From assembly GCF_904848165.1 (NCBI RefSeq), contig NZ_LR884459.1, positions 310,001 to 374,000 of the forward strand: DNA of 64,000 nucleotides. Direction: 5' to 3'. Below are positions 44,011 through 53,396 of the stretch, one piece after another. Source of the stretch: Psychrobacter arenosus (GTDB lineage: Bacteria > Pseudomonadota > Gammaproteobacteria > Pseudomonadales > Moraxellaceae). Every line of letters starts with the position of its first letter. Within the stretch, counting starts at the first letter, position 1. The translations under genes were made by a program, and so were the position numbers. The notes under the pieces are model-generated. The model was not told the origin of the DNA. It worked only from the letters and a program-made list of their open reading frames with translations, and did no database searches.

Positions 44011-47000
44011 ATGGCATTTGTACACCTTGGTATCCACAGCGAATTTTCCATCACCGACTCTATCGTACGCATCAAACCTCTGGTGAAAGCGGCAGCAGCA
44101 GATGGGCAAAAAGCGTTGGCCCTAACCGATGTGTCCAACTTATATGCGACCGTGAAATTTTATCGCGCCTGCCTAGGTGCCGGCATCAAGCCTATCATTG
44201 GTAGCGAAATCATCATGGACGATGAAAATACCCGCTTGACGCTACTAGCACTCAATAATGAAGGCTATCAAAACATTACCCGCCTAGTCTCGCTAGGATT
44301 CACCGAAGGCCGTAATGATCCGGCGAATATGGGCGTGCCTATCGTGAAACGCAGCGCGGTATTAGAGCATGCCGCAGGTGTGGTCGTGCTATTGACTGAA
44401 AAGTCGGACGTAGGACAAACGCTATTAGGCTCGATGCCAGAAAAAGTTGATGAGTTACTCGCAGACTGGCAGGCGCATTTTGGCGACCGTTTATACTTCG
44501 CGATTAAACGCACCAACCGCTCTGGGGAAGACGCCTTTATTAGAGCTGCTATCGAGACCGGCAACCGCTTTAATATTCCGCTAATTGCTCATAACGACGT
44601 GCGATTCCTGACGCAAGAAGACTTTGATGCCCACGAGGCTCGAGTTTGTATCGCAGGCTCGTACGTATTGGCGGATCCTAAACGTCCCAGAGATTATTCG
44701 GATGCGCAGTACCTAAAGACACAAGCTGAGATGCAAGAACTGTTTGCTGATTTACCACAAGTTATTGATAACACGCTGCATTTAGCGATGCGTTGTAACG
44801 TGGTTCTGACACTAGGTATTAACGTTTTACCTGAGTTTCCAGTGCCGGAGGGCGAGACCACCGAATCCTTCTTTCGCAATGAGTCAGCACGCGGCTTGAA
44901 TGCCCGCTTAGATAAAATCTTCCCCGTAGCAGAGCGTGGCGACGATTGGCCAGAGATTCGCAAGCCCTATGATGAGCGTCTTAATTACGAGTTAGATATT
45001 ATCCTAGAGATGGGATTCCCCGGTTACTTCTTAATCGTTATGGACTTTATTCGTTGGGCAAAAGCCAATGGCGTGCCAGTAGGACCAGGCCGTGGTTCTG
45101 GTGCCGGCTCACTAGTGGCTTACGCCCTGAACATTACCGATCTTGATCCGCTGCATTATGACCTACTGTTTGAGCGCTTCCTAAACCCTGAACGTGTCTC
45201 CATGCCCGATTTCGATATTGACTTCTGTATCGAAGGCCGAGACCGTGTTATCGACTACGTGGCGAGTCAATACGGTCGCGATGCTGTCTCGCAGATTATT
45301 ACTTTCGGTACGATGGCTGCCAAAGCGGTAGTGCGTGACGTCGCGCGTGTCCAAGGTAAATCTTATGGTCTGGCCGACAAAATCTCTAAACTCATTCCTA
45401 AGACGCCGGGCATTTCGCTCTCCGAAGCGTTAGAGCAAGAGCCGCAGCTTAAAGACCTCCTATCTAATCCAAACAATATGGATTATGAAGATGCTAATGA
45501 GTTGTGGGAGATGGCGACTAAGTTAGAAGGCGTCACCCGTAACGTCGGTAAGCATGCTGGTGGGGTATTGATTGCGCCCAAACGTATCACTGATTTTAGC
45601 GCTATCTATTGTGATGACGAAGGTCACCGCGTTAGTCAATTTGATAAAGATGACGTCGAGGCAGTGGGTCTGGTGAAGTTTGACTTTTTGGGCTTGCGTA
45701 ACCTCACAGTGATTAACGCTGCGGTCGAAAACATCAATCGCCGCCGCATCTCCGAAGGTAAAGACGCAATCGTCTTAGAAGACTTACCGCTCGATGATAA
45801 AAAAGCTTATGCGCTCTTGCAGGATGCCAAGACCACTGCGGTGTTCCAGTTAGAAAGTACGGGTATGAAAAAATATCTTTCTAAGCTGAAGCCAACAGAT
45901 ATTGAAGACGTCATCGCCATGTGTGCCCTATATCGTCCCGGCCCTCTCGATGCCGGTATGGTAGAGATGTATATTGACCGAAAACATGGCCGTGAAAAGG
46001 TCGAGTACGATCACCCGAATCTAGAGCCCATTTTGGAGAATACCAACGGCGTTATCGTCTACCAGGAGCAGGTCATGCAGATCTCTCAGGTAATGGCGGG
46101 CTATAGTCTGGGCGGTGCCGATATGCTACGCCGCGCAATGGGTAAAAAGAAACCCGAAGAAATGGCGAAACAGCGCGATATCTTTGTGACTGGTGCCACG
46201 GCGCAAGGTATTGATGAAGTCACCTCTGGCGGTGTATTCGATTTGATGGAAAAGTTTGCGGGTTATGGTTTTAACCGCTCGCATTCGGCGGCTTATGGCG
46301 TGTTGGCCTATCAAACGGCATATCTAAAATGCTATTACCCTGCCGAATTTATGGCAGCGGTTCTCACCTCAGATATGAACAACACAGACAACGTCGTCTT
46401 CTTCATTAATGACTGCCGTGAAAACTTTGGGCTGACCGTGGTAAACCCTTCGGTGAATCGCAGTGAATGGCGCTTTGTTGCCGATACCCCAACCAATATC
46501 ATCTATGGTTTAGGCGCAATTAAAGGCGTAGGTGAAGGCGCGGTTGAATCTATTGTGGACGCTCGTCGTCGTGAAGGCGATTTTAAAGACCTCTATGATT
46601 TCTGCCGCCGTATCGATATTAAAAAGGTCAATAAACGCACCTTAGAGGCGCTGGTACGTGCCGGTTGTTTCGACGACTTTGCTAAAACGCTTAGACCTGA
46701 CTTGCCAGCCGATGCTGCTTATGAGATTCGCGGTGCCTTAATGGCGCAATTGCCGAATGCTGTACAGGCCGCTGAGCAGGCACGCCAGAATAACGAAATC
46801 GGTATGATGGATCTGTTTGGTGATGCCAATAACGTCATTGAAGCGCCGCCATTGCCTACCGGTGCTGATTTGATCTGGGGCGATAAACACCGCCTGAAAG
46901 CAGAAAAAGACACCTTGGGTCTCTATTTAACCGGTCACCCTATCGATGTCTACCGTGATGAACTCAAACGCTATACCGGCGGCGCCCGACTCGATGACTT

Positions 47001-47676
47001 GGCAGATACGGGCTTTAACGGCTCCTGTTATTTCTCTGGCCTCATTATGGACATTGCCAACTTTGGTACTCGTAGTGTGATTACCTTAGATGACGGTACT
47101 TCGCGCCTAGAAGTCAGCTGCTATGCCGAGCGCTTTAACCGTCTCAAAGACAAGCTCAAAGTTGATGAAGTGATTATTGTCAAAGGCAGTATCCGCGAGC
47201 GCGATGGTCGTATGTTTGCGCGGTTAGACAATGTGCTAACCATGGTCGAGGCGCGCTTACGTTGGATTAAAAAAATCAGTGTCAAAATCCATGCCGAAGA
47301 TGTCAGCTTATTAGAGCGTATGCAACCATTGTTAAAATCTGCCCAACCTCACGTTATCCCGCAAATTTTAGACCGTAGTGACGAAGATGAGGATGACTAT
47401 TATCAAGGTGGCAATGCCGATGGTGGCGAGGAATACGGGCTCTATGATGAAGAAGGTAATGATCTGCTAGCCAATAATTCCTCTAGTAGTGCGCCTGTGG
47501 TGGCAGCTCGGCAGTTACAAGATGGTTGCTTGCTGCTTGGTCTCAGCATTTACGAAAGCTTTGGCATTGCTAATGTCAATTTATCTGAGCACTGGCGCCT
47601 CTATCCAAATGATGATAATTTCCAATACCTCAAAGACTTAGTACCTGCGGAAAATCTGCATTTTCATTATTCATAG
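44011..47676 (+). CDS. dnaE: DNA polymerase III alpha subunit
   Basis: The replicative polymerase subunit, 1221 residues. The N-terminal PHP domain begins MAFVHLGIHSEFSITDSIVR. The polymerase core contains GPGRGSGAGSLVAYAL and the catalytic aspartates in MPDFDIDFCIEGRDRVIDYV; the Y-Q-E-Q-V motif is in GVIVYQEQVMQISQ, and GYGFNRSHSAAYGVLAYQTA follows. Then come the helix-hairpin-helix region and an OB fold (GLIMDIANFGTRSVITLDDG). Near the C-terminus an acidic stretch (about residues 1125-1150, DEDEDDYYQ and GLYDEEGND) is unusual compared with E. coli and may explain the extra length. The start has a modest AAGAG site. Confidence 0.97.
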   Translation: MAFVHLGIHSEFSITDSIVRIKPLVKAAAADGQKALALTDVSNLYATVKFYRACLGAGIKPIIGSEIIMDDENTRLTLLALNNEGYQNITRLVSLGFTEGRNDPANMGVPIVKRSAVLEHAAGVVVLLTEKSDVGQTLLGSMPEKVDELLADWQAHFGDRLYFAIKRTNRSGEDAFIRAAIETGNRFNIPLIAHNDVRFLTQEDFDAHEARVCIAGSYVLADPKRPRDYSDAQYLKTQAEMQELFADLPQVIDNTLHLAMRCNVVLTLGINVLPEFPVPEGETTESFFRNESARGLNARLDKIFPVAERGDDWPEIRKPYDERLNYELDIILEMGFPGYFLIVMDFIRWAKANGVPVGPGRGSGAGSLVAYALNITDLDPLHYDLLFERFLNPERVSMPDFDIDFCIEGRDRVIDYVASQYGRDAVSQIITFGTMAAKAVVRDVARVQGKSYGLADKISKLIPKTPGISLSEALEQEPQLKDLLSNPNNMDYEDANELWEMATKLEGVTRNVGKHAGGVLIAPKRITDFSAIYCDDEGHRVSQFDKDDVEAVGLVKFDFLGLRNLTVINAAVENINRRRISEGKDAIVLEDLPLDDKKAYALLQDAKTTAVFQLESTGMKKYLSKLKPTDIEDVIAMCALYRPGPLDAGMVEMYIDRKHGREKVEYDHPNLEPILENTNGVIVYQEQVMQISQVMAGYSLGGADMLRRAMGKKKPEEMAKQRDIFVTGATAQGIDEVTSGGVFDLMEKFAGYGFNRSHSAAYGVLAYQTAYLKCYYPAEFMAAVLTSDMNNTDNVVFFINDCRENFGLTVVNPSVNRSEWRFVADTPTNIIYGLGAIKGVGEGAVESIVDARRREGDFKDLYDFCRRIDIKKVNKRTLEALVRAGCFDDFAKTLRPDLPADAAYEIRGALMAQLPNAVQAAEQARQNNEIGMMDLFGDANNVIEAPPLPTGADLIWGDKHRLKAEKDTLGLYLTGHPIDVYRDELKRYTGGARLDDLADTGFNGSCYFSGLIMDIANFGTRSVITLDDGTSRLEVSCYAERFNRLKDKLKVDEVIIVKGSIRERDGRMFARLDNVLTMVEARLRWIKKISVKIHAEDVSLLERMQPLLKSAQPHVIPQILDRSDEDEDDYYQGGNADGGEEYGLYDEEGNDLLANNSSSSAPVVAARQLQDGCLLLGLSIYESFGIANVNLSEHWRLYPNDDNFQYLKDLVPAENLHFHYS

Positions 47677-47967
47677 TTTGGCGCCTAAGGTAAACTGAGC
47701 GAATAGTGTTAATAAAGCCTGAGTTATAGTTTACGTCTGTAAATATAGCGTAAGTGCTGCCATAGACTTTGCTATATTGATTGCACACCTTGCTAGAAAA
47801 AAATGAACGGCTTAACTGAAATAAGACTTTTGCTAAACTGTAGCTGTTATTGTTGGATGAGCCTTCGTACTTATTAACGGGTATTTATTATCGGATACTG
47901 ATTGTCGCTAAATTATCGCTAGCCTTTGCAAAAAGGCGCTTTATAGCTTTTGCTACAAGGAATACTT

Positions 47968-48345
47968 ATGACTACACCTCATGACTTGCCCCCCCTATCT
48001 TTAAGCGCACAAGAGGTAATAGATACCGAGCAGTTTGAAGATATGCGTGATCTTTTAGAAGAGGATTTCGCCGACTTGATACAAACCTATATTGTCGATA
48101 GTCGGGCTCGAGTAGAGAGCTTACGCGATGCCCTAACCCGAGCCGATGACGCTACAGGGTTTGATATCGCCCATACTTTGAAAGGTGCCAGTGCGAATAT
48201 CGGTGCCCCACGTTTGACCGAGTGTTGTGCACTAATGCAAGAAGCCTGTCGTCATAACGGCATCACAGAACAAGGCGACTTGCTTGAGCATATTGCTGCA
48301 GAGCTGGAATTGGTCGCTGTAGAGATTCGTGAGCGTTTAGCGTAA
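47968..48345 (+). CDS. Hpt-domain (histidine phosphotransfer) protein, 125 aa
   Basis: A single four-helix Hpt domain. The phosphorylatable histidine is His69 in FDIAHTLKGASANIGAPRLT, the hallmark motif. AAGGA lies about 6 bases before the ATG at 47968; a TTG six codons upstream is ignored. Such stand-alone Hpt proteins relay phosphate between a hybrid sensor kinase and a response regulator, neither of which is nearby, so the pathway cannot be named. It lies between dnaE and trmJ on the same strand, with its own A/T-rich leader of about 290 bases. Confidence 0.85.
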   Translation: MTTPHDLPPLSLSAQEVIDTEQFEDMRDLLEEDFADLIQTYIVDSRARVESLRDALTRADDATGFDIAHTLKGASANIGAPRLTECCALMQEACRHNGITEQGDLLEHIAAELELVAVEIRERLA

Positions 48346-48475
48346 ATTTATAGGCGCTAACCTGTGCAAATAGTTAGCTGCAGTAAATGTGAACTGGAAG
48401 CCGCCCTAGCAACTTTTTAATACCACTATTTTTTAATAAGATAAATTTCGATAACACTAAAACGAGACAGCGTTC

Positions 48476-49510
48476 ATGCCTACTGAAAGCCCTGCTACAG
48501 ACCACCATCCATTAGATTCTCAGTCACCGATAGACAGCTTAGAGAATAATAGCAGGTCTGAGCCTGAGCAAACGCAACAAACCTTAGCAGGCAGTAAGGA
48601 TACTAGTAGCCAGACCGTAGCATTAGCCAACGTTGCTGATTATCTACAGTGTTTACAAGTCGTTATGGTCAATACCACCCTACCCGCTAATATAGGCTCA
48701 GCGGCACGGGCTATGCACACTATGGGTTTGTCTCGTCTGACTGTGGTAGATCCCAGACTGCCTATCGATGACACCAGTGTGGCCCATGCTGCGGGTGGCA
48801 CCATAGTATTAGACCAAGCAAAAATTACGGATACCTTAAGTGAGGCTTTAGCGCCTTGCCAACTAGTTTTTGCGGCGAGTAGTCGCAGTCGTCATCTGCC
48901 TAGACCCGTGGTGACGCCGCGCCAAGCCGCTGATATTATGCTACGTTTTATTGAGCAACAAACGCAAAGCCAGCACCCTAGCGAAGCATCAGGCACTATT
49001 AAGCCGCCAGCCAGTATCGCTATCCTATTTGGTCGTGAAGATCGCGGCCTCACTAATGAAGAGCTGGCCCTTGCCGATTATCATATTCAAATCCAAGCCA
49101 ATCCTGAATATCCAGTATTAAACGTCGCTTCAGCCGTACAGGTCATCGCCAGCTTTATCTTTGCGCAAATCCAAGACCATCTAGACCAGGCAGCTGCCAA
49201 CATAGCAAGTGCTCAAGCAAATGAGGCGCAAACAGCAGCGCAAACTAAACCCGCGACGGATACAGCCCATAACGCTACCCATGAGCTAGACGTTATCCTA
49301 AGACAGGTTTGGGATGAGCCGGCGATTACTCACGAGCAAGCTCAGCAACTCACTGACCGGTTAACCGACTTAATGGTACAATTAAAGCTCGCCAATCCAG
49401 AGCACCTGCGCGCCTTGCCACAGCGGTTATCGCGACTGACTTCTCGCTTGCAATTGGACCAAAAGGAATACCAGCTGCTAAGCGCTGTTTTAGCAAAATT
49501 GACGCCTTAG
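48476..49510 (+). CDS. trmJ: tRNA 2'-O-methyltransferase TrmJ (SpoU family)
   Basis: Methylates the ribose at position 32 of several tRNAs. After a polar, low-complexity N-terminal extension of about 58 residues comes the SPOUT core: VVMVNTTLPANIGSAARAMH, LTVVDPRLP, AILFGREDRGLTNEEL and the knot segment YPVLNVASAVQVIASFIF. A Gln/Ala-rich linker leads to a C-terminal helical region (VWDEPAITHEQAQQLTDRLT). 344 residues is longer than E. coli TrmJ (about 246) because of the extension and linker. It is followed by cysE after 115 bases; trmJ-cysE adjacency is common in gammaproteobacteria. Confidence 0.88.
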   Translation: MPTESPATDHHPLDSQSPIDSLENNSRSEPEQTQQTLAGSKDTSSQTVALANVADYLQCLQVVMVNTTLPANIGSAARAMHTMGLSRLTVVDPRLPIDDTSVAHAAGGTIVLDQAKITDTLSEALAPCQLVFAASSRSRHLPRPVVTPRQAADIMLRFIEQQTQSQHPSEASGTIKPPASIAILFGREDRGLTNEELALADYHIQIQANPEYPVLNVASAVQVIASFIFAQIQDHLDQAAANIASAQANEAQTAAQTKPATDTAHNATHELDVILRQVWDEPAITHEQAQQLTDRLTDLMVQLKLANPEHLRALPQRLSRLTSRLQLDQKEYQLLSAVLAKLTP

Positions 49511-49625
49511 CCTATAGCTTCATAAGTGCACAAACAGTCGCTATAAACCCAGTTAACACCTTTGAAATTTTCAGTATCTATCGAACAGCCCTAATTAAGA
49601 CCTAAAAAAAGCCATAGGATACGCC

Positions 49626-50567
49626 ATGCGATCACCTAAATCCCTATTGAAAACTTTAAGTAAAATCAAAAAAGAGGTGAGCGAGGATGTTTTAGCCGTC
49701 TTTGACCGCGACCCTGCCGCACGCACTACCGCTGAAGTTATTTTTACTTATCCCGGTATTCATGCCCTACTCTTACATCGCGGTGCCCATTATCTGTGGC
49801 AACAAGATCAGAAGTTTGTCGCACGGGCTATCTCTTACGGCTCTCGTATTATCACTGGTATTGAAATACACCCGGCTGCTAAGATTGGTCGCCGCTTCTT
49901 TATCGATCATGGTGTCGGCGTGGTTATCGGTGAGACCGCAGAAATTGGTAATGACGTCACGCTGTATCATGGGGTTACCTTGGGCGGAGTCTCTTGGAAT
50001 GAAGGCAAACGGCATCCGACATTAGAAGACGGCGTGGTAGTAGGTGCTGGCGCGAAAGTATTGGGACCTTTTACCGTAGGCAAAAACGCTAAGATTGGTT
50101 CCAATGCTGTGGTCGTCAAACCTGTGCCCGCTGGTGCCACGATGGTGGGTAGTGCAGCACGTATGATCTCTGAGCACCATGATGAAAACGGCGCACCTTT
50201 AGAGACTGCAGCGAAAAAAGCGCATGTTAAGCATAAAGATAAAACGACAGACATCTTGGCACAAGATAAAGTCAGTGAGCAGGACGCGCTACTACAGCCC
50301 GTCGATACAAAAACCTTAGAGCAGTCTTTAAGCAAAGAAGATTGCCAAAAGTTACGGCTAGCACAAGCCTTTGGTTTTACTGCTTATGGGTTAGAGCCCG
50401 GCTCACAAGACCCGGTGGCAGAGGCCTTTGCTAAGATGTTGACCCATATTCAGCAGTCGGAAGCCCGTCTAGATGAGCTCCAAGCCGCTGTCTGCAAATT
50501 AGACCCAAACTTCTGCACCAAAGAGTATGAAAAATTATCGGCAAAGGATTTAGATGTTTTAGATTAA
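49626..50567 (+). CDS. cysE: Serine O-acetyltransferase
   Basis: Makes O-acetylserine for cysteine synthesis. The N-terminal helical part ([33 protein letters not shown]) and the left-handed beta-helix with hexapeptide repeats are clear: [60 protein letters not shown]. The catalytic His is in [11 protein letters not shown]-terminal extension of about 120 polar residues after MVGSAARMI is longer than in E. coli CysE and ends with a helical segment. A terminator follows. The extension may mediate partner binding; this is not established. Confidence 0.92.
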   Translation: MRSPKSLLKTLSKIKKEVSEDVLAVFDRDPAARTTAEVIFTYPGIHALLLHRGAHYLWQQDQKFVARAISYGSRIITGIEIHPAAKIGRRFFIDHGVGVVIGETAEIGNDVTLYHGVTLGGVSWNEGKRHPTLEDGVVVGAGAKVLGPFTVGKNAKIGSNAVVVKPVPAGATMVGSAARMISEHHDENGAPLETAAKKAHVKHKDKTTDILAQDKVSEQDALLQPVDTKTLEQSLSKEDCQKLRLAQAFGFTAYGLEPGSQDPVAEAFAKMLTHIQQSEARLDELQAAVCKLDPNFCTKEYEKLSAKDLDVLD

Positions 50568-50605
50568 AGCTTCTTGCTAACCTAACTCCTCTCTCGTAAA
50601 AACAA

Positions 50606-50636
50606 AAACCCTCTATAAAAATAGAGGGTTTTTTTG
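50606..50636. terminator. Terminator between cysE and folK
   Basis: ACCCTCTAT (50608-50616) and ATAGAGGGT (50621-50629) form a perfect stem with a four-A loop, followed by a run of T residues on the plus strand and preceded by A residues. It should end cysE and also folK from the opposite strand. Confidence 0.88.
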
Positions 50637-50658
50637 TCGCTGCTAAGCAAAATAACTG

Positions 50659-51345
50659 CTAACTTTTAAGGGAGTCTAACGGTGCTGAAGCTAGGCTTGA
50701 TAACGTTGTTGGTAACAGTGATGGCGAGGTTAATAACTCCTGTAACCCCATTTTCTCATGATCTTTCAAAGGCAAGCGGCGTTGTATCAACCGCCATTCT
50801 TCATCTGCTAACGGTCTAAACCCTAAGATATCGATATCCATACTGACTAATTTCACGGGTGGGTTTGCTAAGGTGGTAGCGGTATTAGCAGCCCTGTTTC
50901 TAGGCAAAGTTTTTTCTGCTAGTGACCCGCTCTCAAGTACCCGTTGGCGCTCACATAACGTTTCTATAGCGGCAAAATAATCGTTTAATTCAAGGAAACT
51001 TAACCCTTTATTCAATTCAATATAAACGCATTGATTGGTATAGTCCGGTTTAGGAGCGTCTGGCGTGGCGGTAAAGTCTGGATTGACCAAAGGCGCTGAT
51101 ACTATCATCTTACCTAGTTTAGCCAACTGCTCACGAGCCTGAGCTAAATGATAATCGGCCTGCTCATTACTGCCAATCGCTAGTAATACCGAATCCACTT
51201 GAGCCTCTTGATTTATAGCCGTTTCGGTAATCACAAATGGCGGCGTATTAAGCAGATTTATACCCGTATCATCTATCAAAGCTATGACCTCAGCTAAGCT
51301 ACTCGCATAATCCAAGCCGTAAGAGTTATTTTCAGACATAAGCAT
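50659..51345 (-). CDS. folK: 2-Amino-4-hydroxy-6-hydroxymethyldihydropteridine pyrophosphokinase
   Basis: A folate pathway enzyme (HPPK). The core starts at about residue 50 (DSVLLAIGSNEQADYHLAQA) and contains NQCVYIELNKGLSFLELNDY and the metal-binding DIDILGFRPL. About 45 residues precede the core, with no known function. The usual R-W-G-P-R-x-x-D segment is replaced by PPVKLVSMDIDIL, so the active site is somewhat divergent. An ATG two codons on is an equally good start. It follows folB on the same strand with a 64-base gap. Confidence 0.75.
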   Translation of the reverse strand: MLMSENNSYGLDYASSLAEVIALIDDTGINLLNTPPFVITETAINQEAQVDSVLLAIGSNEQADYHLAQAREQLAKLGKMIVSAPLVNPDFTATPDAPKPDYTNQCVYIELNKGLSFLELNDYFAAIETLCERQRVLESGSLAEKTLPRNRAANTATTLANPPVKLVSMDIDILGFRPLADEEWRLIQRRLPLKDHEKMGLQELLTSPSLLPTTLSSLASAPLDSLKS

Positions 51346-51409
51346 ACTTACTATAAGCCATAGGGGACGCTAGATAAATATAAGACGCAGGGAGTAAGAT
51401 TAACAATGC

Positions 51410-51775
51410 TTAAGCCTTACTACGGGTAATCTTTACCCCTACTGCTGAGGCAGCGCTAATAGCAGTGGGTTTAGAGGCTTTAAGGGTGACCTGTTCGCAG
51501 TCATAATTTTCTAGAATCTGTGCCGCCAAGTGTTCAGCTAGATGCTCTAACAGGCCCGACTTGCTGGCTTGCGTCCAAGCGGTGACATCATCACAGACGG
51601 CTTTATAATTAATCGCCTTTGACACATCATCGGTGGCGGCAGCCGGTTTGATATCCGTAAGCATTTGAATATCTAGCAAGAGTGGTTGGGTAATAGCGCG
51701 CTCCCAATCAAAAATGCCAATGACGGCATCTATTTTTAACCCTTCAATAAATACCATATCGCTATTTGCTGCCAT
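51410..51775 (-). CDS. folB: Dihydroneopterin aldolase
   Basis: A folate pathway enzyme acting just before FolK. The pattern MVFIEGLKIDAVIGIFDWER, then LLEHLAEHLAAQIL with a conserved Glu and CEQVTLKASKPTAIS, is that of FolB. The start at 51773-51775 has GTGGAG about 8 bases upstream and gives 121 residues, the family norm; the frame is open 14 codons further. Together with folK it forms a two-gene folate operon. Confidence 0.9.
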   Translation of the reverse strand: MAANSDMVFIEGLKIDAVIGIFDWERAITQPLLLDIQMLTDIKPAAATDDVSKAINYKAVCDDVTAWTQASKSGLLEHLAEHLAAQILENYDCEQVTLKASKPTAISAASAVGVKITRSKA

Positions 51776-51911
51776 GCTTATACTCCACTGCTTACTAACG
51801 GGTGATTTGTTAATCATTACTTTATAAGCGGCTACAAGCTCATAGCCCCTTCATAAAGCAGATTTATTTTTAGACATTATTTACTTTTTATTTTTTCTAA
51901 CTTTATCTTTA

Positions 51912-52859
51912 TTAAGCTACTTCAGCGCCTTCTGGTATTGCCAAGCGTTTACTCGGACGATTGCGCCATAGATCAATGCTAAACAACAATAGTGCAAACC
52001 AGATTAAGCCGAATACTGCCAATCTGTGCATATCGAAGGGTTCGTTATAATAGAAAATCGCCAAAATGAAGATAAAGGTTGGGGTCAAATAATTCATAAA
52101 GCTCAATATACTATAGGCCACTTGTTTGGTCGATTTATTAAACAGTAACAACGGTATCAAGGTTACTGGACCCGCGAGCATAAGCAGCCAAATATTGGAG
52201 CTAACCCAAAAGTCTAAGTGACTGCTCACCACGTCCGCCTGCCAAAACCACCAAAGACAAAAAGGCAGGAGCAGCGCCGTCTCAACAAACATTGCATCAA
52301 TGGCCGTCAATGGCGTCTGCCGTTGAATCGTACCATACGTACTAAAGCTAAAGGCTAACACTAAGGAAACCCACGGTAAATTACCCAACATCACCAGCTG
52401 AATGACTACTGACAATAGCGCGAAGCCGATAGCGACCCATTGTAAAGGGCGCAAACGCTCTTTAAAAAGTAACATCGATAGAGCCACACCCACCAACGGC
52501 CCGATAAAGTAGCCGAGACTGGCCTCCAATATCATGTCATTGTTGACTGCCCAAACATAGGTTAACCAGTTTACCGCAATAATAATACTAGCGAAAAAAG
52601 TAATTCCTATCCATTTTGGCTGTTGTCTAAGAATACTAAACCAAGCGGTACGCCTACTAACCAGCATAAATAGCGCTACGCAAACGAAAGTCCAAACAAT
52701 ACGATGGCCAATAATCTCGGTGGCATCATAAGCCGCTAATTGCTTGAAATATAGTGGGAATGCACCCCAAATCATAAAGGCGGTCAGCGCCGTGATGACG
52801 CCTTTTTTAGTCGTAGTAATAGGGGCAGCGGGGGTTTTAGCGACAGCTGGTGTGGTCAT
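51912..52859 (-). CDS. rarD: EamA-family transporter RarD
   Basis: A ten-helix inner-membrane protein of the drug/metabolite transporter superfamily. The RarD pattern is clear: KKGVITALTAFMIWGAFPLY, then FKQLAAYDATEIIGHRIVWT, YVWAVNNDMILEASLGYFIG, and SFMNYLTPTFIFILAIFYYN at the end. The start at 52857-52859 (MTTPAVAKT) is chosen by family length; 20 further open codons upstream look non-coding and the ribosome-binding site is weak. The substrate is unknown. It stands between folB and tyrA-aroA on the same strand. Confidence 0.88.
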   Translation of the reverse strand: MTTPAVAKTPAAPITTTKKGVITALTAFMIWGAFPLYFKQLAAYDATEIIGHRIVWTFVCVALFMLVSRRTAWFSILRQQPKWIGITFFASIIIAVNWLTYVWAVNNDMILEASLGYFIGPLVGVALSMLLFKERLRPLQWVAIGFALLSVVIQLVMLGNLPWVSLVLAFSFSTYGTIQRQTPLTAIDAMFVETALLLPFCLWWFWQADVVSSHLDFWVSSNIWLLMLAGPVTLIPLLLFNKSTKQVAYSILSFMNYLTPTFIFILAIFYYNEPFDMHRLAVFGLIWFALLLFSIDLWRNRPSKRLAIPEGAEVA

Positions 52860-53243
52860 AAGTGGTAAGCCTAAAAAAGACAACGCACCCAAAACTGGGC
52901 GCGGCGTGTAAAAAATCAATAAGAAGGGTGCAAAATAATGCAGAACTTAATAGGGCAAAACTCGCTAAAGAGTTTTATAAAAATTCGCTAAGCTTTTACT
53001 TTAGAGGTAAAACTAACGAGGTAGCGTATGACTGAGTCAGCCATGGGCTACGGAAGGGCTATTTTAAGCGTTTGCTAAACATAGGAATTTTAACACGAGA
53101 ACAGCCTTACGAGGTCGGCTTTATGCTGAATATAAATTGCCTTAATGCTGAATCAAAGTACCTTTTATTTAGTAAAAGTAGTCTTTATTTAGTAAAAACA
53201 CCCATTATCTATTCAATTTATTTAACTTTGTCCATAATAAGAA

Positions 53244-53275
53244 AGCCATGATGCCCACATTAAGGACTCATGGCT
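53244..53275. other. Inverted repeat in the 537-base gap between tyrA-aroA and rarD
   Basis: AGCCATGA (53244-53251) pairs with TCATGGCT (53268-53275) around a 16-base loop. The T-run is poor, so it is only a possible terminator of tyrA-aroA. The gap (52860-53396) also has a short direct repeat (CTTTATTTAGTAAAA-like, near 53160-53200) and no gene. Confidence 0.35.
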
Positions 53276-53396
53276 ATATCATATATAAGAACAGCGTTAG
53301 CAGCCGCCTTACTATCTATAGGGCTATCTATAGGACTGTTTATAGACGCTAATAGACCTTAAGTAACTTGCTTAAATTATCTAGTCGGACAATAGC